Assembly: GCA_014191535.1 (NCBI GenBank)
Contig: BJHC01000037.1
Location: 1 to 9,282, forward strand
DNA length: 9,282 nt
Source of the DNA: Cyanobium sp.
GTDB lineage: Bacteria; Cyanobacteriota; Cyanobacteriia; PCC-6307; Cyanobiaceae
Direction: 5' to 3'
Under the pieces are notes generated by a model that did no database searches, was not told where the DNA came from, and saw only the letters and a list, made by a program, of their open reading frames with translations. Below, one piece after another: positions 1-5,134 of this stretch (the first letter of the stretch is position 1; every line of letters starts with the position of its first letter). Made by a program: the position numbers and the translations under genes.

Positions 1-57
1 GGCGGCATCCGCCTCCACCTGCAAACCCGCCGGCGCCAGGGGGGAAAGGCTGATCAC
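1..57 (-). CDS. Partial 5' end of a downstream gene, product unknown
   Basis: The minus strand stays open from a GTG at 57-55 to the window edge (19 codons, beginning MISLSPLAPAG). This GTG overlaps the TGA stop of the SpoIID-domain gene as GTGA, a 4-base overlap typical of translationally coupled genes. That junction is the only reason to call it. The fragment is too short to assign a family, and a chance opening of this length is common in GC-rich DNA. If real, the gene is probably co-transcribed with the SpoIID-domain gene. Confidence 0.35.
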   Translation of the reverse strand, partial: MISLSPLAPAGLQVEADAA

Positions 58-1493
58 GGGGATACGGCCACGGCTTTCGCCTGCTCCGGCACCGAGCCTG
101 GCCCAAGCCCGGCAAGGGCCGCCAGCTGGCCGTAGGGGCGCAGCTGGGTGCCGCGGTAGTAGTGGCGCAGGATTGCCGCAAAGCTCTCCCCCTGGCGGGC
201 CAGACCCAGGGCGCCCCACTGGCTCATGCCGATGCCATGGCCGTAGCCGCGGCCCACGGCCACCAGCTGCAGCACCTCCAGCGTGGGGGTGGCGGGCGGC
301 GGCAGGGTCAAGGCGGGCAGAGGGGGCAGGGTGACGGCCGCCAAGGGGGCCTCCGCTTGGGGGGCCACCATCGGCACCAGCTCGAAGCGCACCCAGGTGC
401 TCTTGAGCCCCAGGCGGCTGCGCAATTGGGCACCACTGAGCAGCAGCTGGCCGGAGGGGCCCAGCACCCGGGCCTGGCGCACCCGGCCCGTGGCGGTGGT
501 GGACACCACCTCAATGGCCGTGACGGCCTCCAGTTCCGGGAAGGCACGGCCCAGCAGAGCCGCATCCAGTGGCTGGCGCCAGTCGCGCACCGGCGACTCC
601 CGGTCGAAATCAGGCACGCTCACTAAGTAGGGCAGTTGGCGGGGCCACAGCTGACCGCTGCTCTCGGTGGCGCTGCCCGCACTGCTGCTGTGGAACACCG
701 CATCGATCAGGGCGTCGTCGTAGGTGAGCACCAGGCCGCGGGTGCCCTCCACCGCGGCCCGGGTGGAGGGGGTTTCCGCCTCCACGCCCTTGTACACCTG
801 GCTGGCGGTGGTGGCCTGCAGATCAAACAGCGCGGCCGGCTTGCGGGCCTTGAGGGCATAGGTGCGCGCCGCCACCGCTTGCGCCCGCAGCGCCTCCAGG
901 GGCCAGCTCGCCGGCATTTCACTGCCCACCACGCTGGGGAGATAGGTCTCCAGCGGCACATGGTTCACCACCTGCAGCTGCCCGGCCTCCAGCCGCAGCT
1001 GCAGCCGGCCGCGGTAGCGGCGCTGCTGCAGCCAGAGGCCGGGATCCGGCTCCGCCGCCGCGGGCATGGCCTCCAGCCACAGCTCCCGAGCGATCAGCTC
1101 CTCCGGTGTCGCGGCGGGCGTGGACTGCACCAGCGGCTCAGGCGGGTTGGCCTCGGGCAGGGCCCGCAGACGCAGCCAACCCTGCTGCAGGTCCACATGG
1201 AGACGAGGCAGACCGCGCTCCGCCGGCAGTTCCAACAGCAACCGGCCCTGGCCATCCCGCACCCGCACCCCGGCGGCGGCCGCCGGGGTGCGCAGCTGGG
1301 CAGCGGCCCCCTGCTGCAGCAACACCCGCAGCTGGGGCTCACGGCTGGCCATGGCCTGGGGACCGGCCTGGGCACCGGCCTGGGGCTGGCGCGTGCCGGC
1401 CCGCACCGCGGCGGGCAGCACCGCGACCCCAGCGAGCGCCAGGGCCCCCAAGGGGGCGAGACAGCCCAACGCGGAGGGCAGCGGGCAACGCAT
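54..1493 (-). CDS. SpoIID-domain exported cell-wall protein
   Basis: This 479-residue protein carries a SpoIID/LytB-type domain. Proteins of this family act on peptidoglycan: SpoIID of sporulating Firmicutes is a lytic transglycosylase, and LytB is an amidase enhancer. Residues 1-32 look like a Sec signal peptide (Arg2, then a Leu/Ala-rich core, ending VRA before Gly33). The domain starts near 176 with VPLETYLPSVVGSEMPASW; Glu192 in SEMP is the expected catalytic acid. It continues with ALRAQAVAARTYAL (201-214), the Ser-rich HSSSAG block (268-273) and PYLVSVPD (288-295). The C-terminal signature is GRGYGHGIGMSQWGALG (414-430) followed by HYYRGTQL (444-451). A Pro/Leu/Ala-rich insert at about 378-405 separates the two halves and is probably a flexible linker. 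Cyanobacteria do not sporulate, so the role is probably general wall remodelling in the periplasm. The ATG start directly precedes the signal peptide. It is divergent from rnz. Confidence 0.9.
   Translation of the reverse strand: MRCPLPSALGCLAPLGALALAGVAVLPAAVRAGTRQPQAGAQAGPQAMASREPQLRVLLQQGAAAQLRTPAAAAGVRVRDGQGRLLLELPAERGLPRLHVDLQQGWLRLRALPEANPPEPLVQSTPAATPEELIARELWLEAMPAAAEPDPGLWLQQRRYRGRLQLRLEAGQLQVVNHVPLETYLPSVVGSEMPASWPLEALRAQAVAARTYALKARKPAALFDLQATTASQVYKGVEAETPSTRAAVEGTRGLVLTYDDALIDAVFHSSSAGSATESSGQLWPRQLPYLVSVPDFDRESPVRDWRQPLDAALLGRAFPELEAVTAIEVVSTTATGRVRQARVLGPSGQLLLSGAQLRSRLGLKSTWVRFELVPMVAPQAEAPLAAVTLPPLPALTLPPPATPTLEVLQLVAVGRGYGHGIGMSQWGALGLARQGESFAAILRHYYRGTQLRPYGQLAALAGLGPGSVPEQAKAVAVSP
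1353..1388. repeat. 12-bp tandem repeat, about 2.8 copies
   Basis: The unit GGCCTGGGGACC (1353-1364) recurs as GGCCTGGGCACC (1365-1376), followed by a third partial copy starting GGCCTGGGG at 1377. It lies in the SpoIID-domain gene just after the signal peptide and encodes a Gln/Ala/Gly/Pro-rich stretch (about residues 36-48). Each unit is four codons, so a gain or loss of copies would keep the frame. Confidence 0.6.
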
Positions 1494-1597
1494 GAAACCG
1501 CCAATCAGGCCTGGCAGGCCATTGTGACGACCCGCCCGGAGGGGCGCCAGCCCCGACGTGGCACGATCAGCTCAGTGAGACCGGGGTTGCGCCGGCC
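1494..1597. promoter_or_regulatory. Divergent intergenic region, SpoIID-domain gene / rnz
   Basis: These 104 bases must hold the promoters or leaders for both divergent genes, unless either is read from further away. I cannot pick a convincing -10/-35 pair for either direction. The clearest structure is a 13-base dyad, GGCCTGGCAGGCC, at 1508-1520. It is flanked by CAAT at 1502-1505 and ATTG at 1521-1524, which extend the pairing after a two-base bulge. The dyad begins 8 bases upstream of the SpoIID-domain ATG, so it could fold in that mRNA's leader or serve as a protein-binding site. No clear ribosome binding site precedes the rnz GTG. Confidence 0.4.
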
Positions 1598-2548
1598 GTG
1601 CAGGTCACCTTCCTCGGCACCAGTTCCGGCGTTCCCACCCGGGGCCGCAACGTGTCTTCGGTGGCGCTGCGGCTGCCGCAACGGGCCGAGCTGTGGCTGT
1701 TCGACTGCGGCGAGGGCACCCAGCACCAGTTCCTGCGCAGCGAGCTGCGGGTGAGCCAGCTGAGCCGGATCTTCATCACCCACATGCACGGCGACCACGT
1801 GTTCGGCCTGCCGGGGCTGCTGGCGAGCCTGGGGCTGGCGGGCACCTGCAGCGGCATCGACCTCTATGGCCCCGACCCCCTGCGCGATTACCTCGAAGGG
1901 GTGCTGCGCACCTCCTCCACCCGCATCGGCTACCCCCTGCGCACCCACCGGGTGAAGCAAGCGGCCCACAGCGGTGCGGTGCTGCTGGAGGACGACGACC
2001 TGGTGGTGCGCTGCACCCCCCTCACCCATCGGGTGCCGGCCTTCGCCTATCGGGTGGATCAGCGCCCGCGCCCGGGGCGCTTCGATGTGGAGCAGGCCCG
2101 GGCCCTGGGCATCCCCCCGGGGCCGATCTACGCCCAGCTCAAGGCCGGGCAGACGGTGACCCTCGACGACGGGCGCATCATCAACGGGGCCCAGCTCTGC
2201 GGGCCGCCACGGCCCGGCAGCAGCGTGGTGTACTGCACCGACACGGTGTTCTGCGAAGCGGCGGTGGAGCTGGCCCGCGGGGCCGATCTGCTGATCCACG
2301 AGAGCACCTTCGCCCATGCCGAGGCGGAGATGGCCATCGCCCGCCAGCACTCCACCAGCACCATGGCCGCCCAGACCGCGCTGGCTGCGGGGGTGAAACA
2401 GCTGATGCTCACCCACCTCAGCCCCCGCTACATGCCGGGCAACCCCGTGACCCCGGACGACCTGCTGGCGGAAGCACGGGCGATCTTCCCCAACACCGAA
2501 CTGGCGAAGGACTTCCTGACCCTGGAGCTGAGCCCCGCCGAAGCCTGA
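1598..2548 (+). CDS. rnz: Ribonuclease Z (tRNA 3' processing endonuclease)
   Basis: This is a 316-residue metallo-beta-lactamase-fold endonuclease that trims the 3' trailer of tRNA precursors in the cytoplasm. The length is normal for the short bacterial form. The N terminus [14 protein letters not shown] matches the family start and fixes the GTG at 1598. The zinc-binding motif THMHGDH is at residues 61-67 (His62, His64, Asp66, His67). Further expected metal ligands are His144 (PLTHRVP), Asp215 (YCTDT) and His273 (LTHLSPRY). IHEST (233-237) and RQHSTS (249-254) match conserved family blocks. The tRNA-Val gene in this window has no encoded CCA, so its 3' end is the kind of substrate this enzyme cuts. 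It is divergent from the SpoIID-domain gene and followed 107 bases later by psbV on the same strand, with no terminator visible between them. Confidence 0.96.
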   Translation: MQVTFLGTSSGVPTRGRNVSSVALRLPQRAELWLFDCGEGTQHQFLRSELRVSQLSRIFITHMHGDHVFGLPGLLASLGLAGTCSGIDLYGPDPLRDYLEGVLRTSSTRIGYPLRTHRVKQAAHSGAVLLEDDDLVVRCTPLTHRVPAFAYRVDQRPRPGRFDVEQARALGIPPGPIYAQLKAGQTVTLDDGRIINGAQLCGPPRPGSSVVYCTDTVFCEAAVELARGADLLIHESTFAHAEAEMAIARQHSTSTMAAQTALAAGVKQLMLTHLSPRYMPGNPVTPDDLLAEARAIFPNTELAKDFLTLELSPAEA

Positions 2549-2655
2549 GGCTGCAACAGTTCGTGAGTGCCTGAGCCCGGGGCAACCAGCCGGCCCATTG
2601 GCCGTGATACAAGGGCTCTGGCGCGGTCTCTACCGCCACGTTGCCGGCTTTTTCG
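2549..2655 (+). promoter_or_regulatory. rnz-psbV gap, probable psbV promoter region
   Basis: A highly expressed photosystem II gene should have its own promoter here. The best -10-like element I see is GATACA in TGATACAAGG near 2605-2610, with no good -35 about 17 bases upstream. No ribosome binding site precedes the psbV ATG; the leader ends in a CTTTTTCG stretch. No intrinsic terminator for rnz is visible, so read-through from rnz into psbV is possible. Confidence 0.25.
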
Positions 2656-3165
2656 ATGGCCTCTTTCTTCTCCTCTGCCCTCCGGACCCTGGCCCGGTTG
2701 CTGGTCCTCCCCCTGGCGCTGCTGCTGGGTCTGGCCGGCCCGGTCCAGGCGGCCCAGTGGACCGCTGAACAGCTCACCGTTACCGCCAATCCCGAGGGCG
2801 CCCAGGTGAGCTTCAGCGAACAGGAGGTCAAGGCCGGTCGCAAGATCTTCAACAGCAGCTGCGGCGAGTGCCACGCCGGTGGCATCACCAAGACCAACCA
2901 AAACGTGGGCCTCGATCCCGAGACCCTGGCCCTGGCCACCCCGGCGCGCGACAACGTCGATGCCCTGGTGGACTACATGAAGGACCCCACCAGCTACGAC
3001 GGTGAATACAGCATTGCCGACGTGCACCCGAGCATCCGCAGCAGCGACGTGTTCGTGAAAATGCGCGACCTCAGCGATGAAGACCTGCGCCTGATGGCTG
3101 GATTCATCCTGGTGGCCCCCAAGGTGCAAGGCCAGCAGTGGGGCGGCGGCAAGATCTACTTCTGA
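2656..3165 (+). CDS. psbV: Photosystem II cytochrome c550 precursor
   Basis: PsbV is a lumenal, extrinsic subunit of cyanobacterial photosystem II that stabilises the oxygen-evolving manganese cluster and its calcium and chloride needs. From the ATG at 2656 it is 169 residues. Residues 1-32 form a signal peptide (Arg10, Arg14, a Leu-rich core, cleavage after VQA) for export into the thylakoid lumen. Heme is bound covalently at CGECH (69-73), and the second axial histidine is His124 in DVHPS. Counting from the predicted mature Ala33, these ligands are His41 and His92, the numbering known for mature cytochrome c550, and the mature length is 137. This supports both the start and the cleavage site. 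The C terminus ends GGGKIYF. An in-frame TTG at 2641 would add five residues but spoils the signal-peptide N terminus. A strong terminator follows. Confidence 0.97.
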   Translation: MASFFSSALRTLARLLVLPLALLLGLAGPVQAAQWTAEQLTVTANPEGAQVSFSEQEVKAGRKIFNSSCGECHAGGITKTNQNVGLDPETLALATPARDNVDALVDYMKDPTSYDGEYSIADVHPSIRSSDVFVKMRDLSDEDLRLMAGFILVAPKVQGQQWGGGKIYF

Positions 3166-3202
3166 TCCCAACGGCTCCGGAATCCAGGCCCAGGAGGCTG
3201 AT

Positions 3203-3652
3203 TCAGGCCTGCTCAGCCAAGCCCCGCCCCGGCGGGGCTTTTTCATGATCAGGCGGCAGGCTGTTGTGAGGCTCCATGGAGCCCAGCTGCTTGCTGTACC
3301 ACCACTCCTGCAGCGGAGCCGCCAGGCGCAGGGAGAACAGGGTCAACACGGTGGTGGTGGGGCGCGACCCGGGCTGCAACAACTCCACCGCGTAGGAGGG
3401 GCAGCGGCGGGAGGCCAGATCGGCCACAAAACGGCGGCCCACGCGCCGCCAGCTGGGCTCCTTGCTGCGCCAGGCGATGCGGCAGCAGGGCCAGGGCAGC
3501 TCTTCGCGGTCAAACAGCCGACAACAGGGACCCAGCACACGGAAGCTGTACTGACCACCGGGGCTGGTGTGCTCGCTGCCGGCCTCAAACAGCCGCTCCA
3601 CCTGGGGTGGGCCCTGGGGCGGGGTCACAACCGAAGGGTTGGCGGCGGTCAC
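3203..3652 (-). CDS. Small cysteine-rich protein of unknown function
   Basis: I do not recognise a characterised family. From the GTG at 3652 the product has 149 residues; another in-frame GTG at 3628 would remove eight. There is no signal peptide or membrane segment. The centre is rich in Arg, Trp and Cys: FRVLGPCCRLF (37-47), ELPWPCCRIAWRSKEPSW (51-68), then RRFVADLASRRCPSY (73-87) and LQEWWYS (114-120). Two Cys-Cys pairs (43-44 and 56-57) plus Cys84 could bind a metal or form disulfides, but no named motif fits. The defined Trp/Cys/Arg blocks look like a real folded domain, and the opposite-strand frame here is low-complexity. It lies downstream of petF but beyond petF's terminator, so it probably has its own promoter. 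Its last residues run through the psbV terminator. The gene is probably real and restricted to cyanobacteria, by inference only. Confidence 0.65.
   Translation of the reverse strand: MTAANPSVVTPPQGPPQVERLFEAGSEHTSPGGQYSFRVLGPCCRLFDREELPWPCCRIAWRSKEPSWRRVGRRFVADLASRRCPSYAVELLQPGSRPTTTVLTLFSLRLAAPLQEWWYSKQLGSMEPHNSLPPDHEKAPPGRGLAEQA
3220..3243 (+). terminator. Intrinsic terminator of psbV
   Basis: An 8-bp GC-rich stem pairs AGCCCCGC (3220-3227) with GCGGGGCT (3232-3239) around a four-base loop, and runs into TTTTT at 3239-3243. It lies 54 bases after the psbV stop. On the opposite strand the stem is followed by TTGGCTG, so it should work mainly for plus-strand transcription. The same bases encode the last residues of the convergent hypothetical gene. 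Confidence 0.9.
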
Positions 3653-3673
3653 GACAGACGACGGAGGTCACAA

Positions 3674-3700
3674 CAAAAAAACCACCCCGAGGGGTGGTTT
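3674..3700 (-). terminator. Intrinsic terminator of petF
   Basis: Read on the minus strand, AACCACCCC pairs with GGGGTGGTT (3680-3688 with 3691-3699; the effective loop is four bases) and is followed by seven T residues. It begins about 60 bases after the petF stop. This is the strongest terminator in the window and suggests that petF is transcribed on its own. It separates petF from the cysteine-rich gene downstream. Confidence 0.93.
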
Positions 3701-3759
3701 GACGGACTGGCGGGACGGGGCGTGAACGGGCACGCCCAGCGTCGGCCGTCAGGCAGGGC

Positions 3760-4059
3760 TCAGTAGAGCTCTTCTTCGGCGTGGGTCTTGATGGTGCAGT
3801 CGCTGGTGGGGTAGGCCACGCAGGTGAGCACGAAGCCAGCTTTGATCTGGTCATCGTCCAGGAAGCTCTGATCGGACTGGTCGACGGTGCCGGCGGTCAG
3901 CTTGCCAGCGCAGGTGCTGCAGGCACCGGCACGGCAGGAATAGGGGAGGTCGATGCCCTGCTCTTCAGCGGCGTCGAGGATGTACTGGTCGTCGGGAACC
4001 TCGATGGTCTTGTTGAGGCCCTCTGCCTCGCTGATGAGGGTGACCTTGTAGGAAGCCAT
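3760..4059 (-). CDS. petF: Plant-type [2Fe-2S] ferredoxin
   Basis: This 99-residue soluble ferredoxin carries electrons from photosystem I to ferredoxin-NADP reductase and other reductases. The cluster ligands are Cys42, Cys47 and Cys50 in [10 protein letters not shown] (41-50) and Cys80 in LTCVAYP (79-85). [19 protein letters not shown] (24-42) and the acidic C terminus EEELY are typical of photosynthetic PetF proteins, and the length is normal. Cys88 is an extra cysteine outside the ligand set. The start is the ATG at 4059, just before SYKVTLI. A strong terminator lies downstream, and a 178-base gap with two dyads lies upstream, so the gene appears monocistronic. Cyanobacteria often carry several ferredoxins; the close match to the photosynthetic type suggests the main one, which is inference. 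Confidence 0.96.
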   Translation of the reverse strand: MASYKVTLISEAEGLNKTIEVPDDQYILDAAEEQGIDLPYSCRAGACSTCAGKLTAGTVDQSDQSFLDDDQIKAGFVLTCVAYPTSDCTIKTHAEEELY

Positions 4060-4237
4060 GGAAGGGATTGGGGCTTACAGGCAACTGGGACGAACCCATG
4101 CCCGCAGGACGGACCCTTCCTACATCCGCCACGACCGTTTCCCGGGGTTCTGTGGGCATCTGGCCGCGAAGGCCAATCAGAATGCCCAGCACACATCAGT
4201 GTGACTTATGTAACGCCGATGGGTCCGCGGGGCCGGA
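4060..4237 (-). promoter_or_regulatory. petF upstream region with dyad elements
   Basis: This gap between the prmA stop and the petF ATG should hold the petF promoter and leader. A two-part hairpin spans 4153-4188: outer arms TGGGCAT/ATGCCCA and inner arms TGGCC/GGCCA around GCGAA. An AT-rich imperfect dyad, GTGACTTATGTAAC, is at 4201-4214; its minus-strand form GTTACATAAGTCAC fits the loose GT-N10-AC shape of NtcA/Crp-family sites. A third dyad pairs CCGCGG at 4225-4230 with CCGCGG at 4242-4247, straddling the prmA stop, but has no T-run. I cannot fix a -10 box with confidence. Confidence 0.45.
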
Positions 4238-5134
4238 TCAGCCGCGGCGCAGGGTCATCAGACCCCACTGGCTCTGCTGGGCGCTGAGCTCCGCCCGCCA
4301 GCCCTGCTCCGCCAGCACCGCCTGCAACCGCGGCGCCTGATCCACCAGCAGGCCGCTCAGCAACCCCAGCCCATCGGGGGCCAACACGGTGGCGAAGGCG
4401 GGGCAGAGGGCCTCGATCACCGGCGCCAGGATGTTGCAGAGCAGCAGATCGGCGGGCCGGCCCTCGAGCAGCTCCGCCAGGCGCTCCACGGAGCCCAGGT
4501 CCACCGTGAGCTGCCCGCTGAAGCCACTCACCACCGCGTTGTCGCGGGTGGCGCGCACCGCCAGGGAATCGGTATCCGCCGCCGCCACGCTGCTGGCCCC
4601 CTGGAGCAGGGCCGCAATGCCGAGGATGCCGCTGCCGCAGCCCAGGTCAGCCACCCGCGAGCCGGGCAGGCTGGGCAGCTGTTCGATCGCCTCCAGGCAA
4701 AGGCGTGTGGTGGGGTGGCTGCCGGTGCCGAAGGCACTGCCGGGATCCATGCGAATCACCAGCCGATCGGCGTGCTCCGGCGGCAGATCCAGCCAGGCCG
4801 GCAGGATCAACAGCCGCTGGCCCACGGGATCGGGCTGCCAGTGCTGCTTCCAGCTCAGGCTCCAGTCCTCATCCGCCTGCTCCCGCCAGGCCACGGGGGC
4901 CAGCTCCAGCCCGAAGGTGGCCGCCAGGGGCGCCAGGGCCGCTGGCAGCTGCTGCCGCTCCGCAGCGGGCCAATCCGCCGCCGGCAGCCAGGCCACCAGT
5001 TGGCGCTGGTCGGGGGCCTCAGGCCGGTGCTGCAACGCCACCCGATGAATCCCGAGGGCGTTGAGTTTCCAGATCAGGGAGTCCTCCAGCTCCGGGGGGC
5101 AGGGCAGCTCCAGCCGCCACCAGGAGAGCGCCAT
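4238..5134 (-). CDS. prmA: Ribosomal protein L11 methyltransferase
   Basis: PrmA uses S-adenosylmethionine to trimethylate amino groups on ribosomal protein L11. The protein is 298 residues, normal for the family. The N-terminal substrate-recognition domain covers about 1-85, then EDWSLSWKQHWQP (89-101) links to the catalytic domain. There, DPGSAFGTGSHPTT (130-143) is the PrmA signature, VADLGCGSGILGIAA (161-175) is the AdoMet-binding motif I, and LLCNILAPVI (231-240) matches the conserved Asn-containing block that lines the active site. Its ATG shares one base with the serA stop (TGATG), so translation is probably coupled and the two genes form an operon. No clear intrinsic terminator follows. 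Confidence 0.95.
   Translation of the reverse strand: MALSWWRLELPCPPELEDSLIWKLNALGIHRVALQHRPEAPDQRQLVAWLPAADWPAAERQQLPAALAPLAATFGLELAPVAWREQADEDWSLSWKQHWQPDPVGQRLLILPAWLDLPPEHADRLVIRMDPGSAFGTGSHPTTRLCLEAIEQLPSLPGSRVADLGCGSGILGIAALLQGASSVAAADTDSLAVRATRDNAVVSGFSGQLTVDLGSVERLAELLEGRPADLLLCNILAPVIEALCPAFATVLAPDGLGLLSGLLVDQAPRLQAVLAEQGWRAELSAQQSQWGLMTLRRG

Noticed and set aside
636..1754. A 372-codon plus-strand open frame opposite the SpoIID-domain gene, running into rnz
   Set aside because: It overlaps two well-supported genes and its product is Gln/Gly/His/Arg low-complexity.
1505..2416. A 303-codon minus-strand open frame over rnz
   Set aside because: rnz has all its metal ligands. The antisense frame is His/Ala/Gly-rich with no domain-like blocks.
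2641..2655. TTG start for psbV five codons upstream
   Set aside because: The ATG at 2656 gives a standard signal peptide; the extra residues add nothing and TTG starts are rare.
3245..3766. A 173-codon plus-strand open frame over the cysteine-rich gene and petF terminator
   Set aside because: Its product is compositionally biased (Gln/Gly/Ala/His/Arg) and it would cross the petF terminator and 3' end. The minus-strand frame has clearer protein-like blocks.
4225..4247. CCGCGG...CCGCGG dyad as the serA-prmA terminator
   Set aside because: The 11-base loop, two self-complementary arms and absence of a T-run make it a poor terminator; such pairs are common by chance in this GC-rich DNA.
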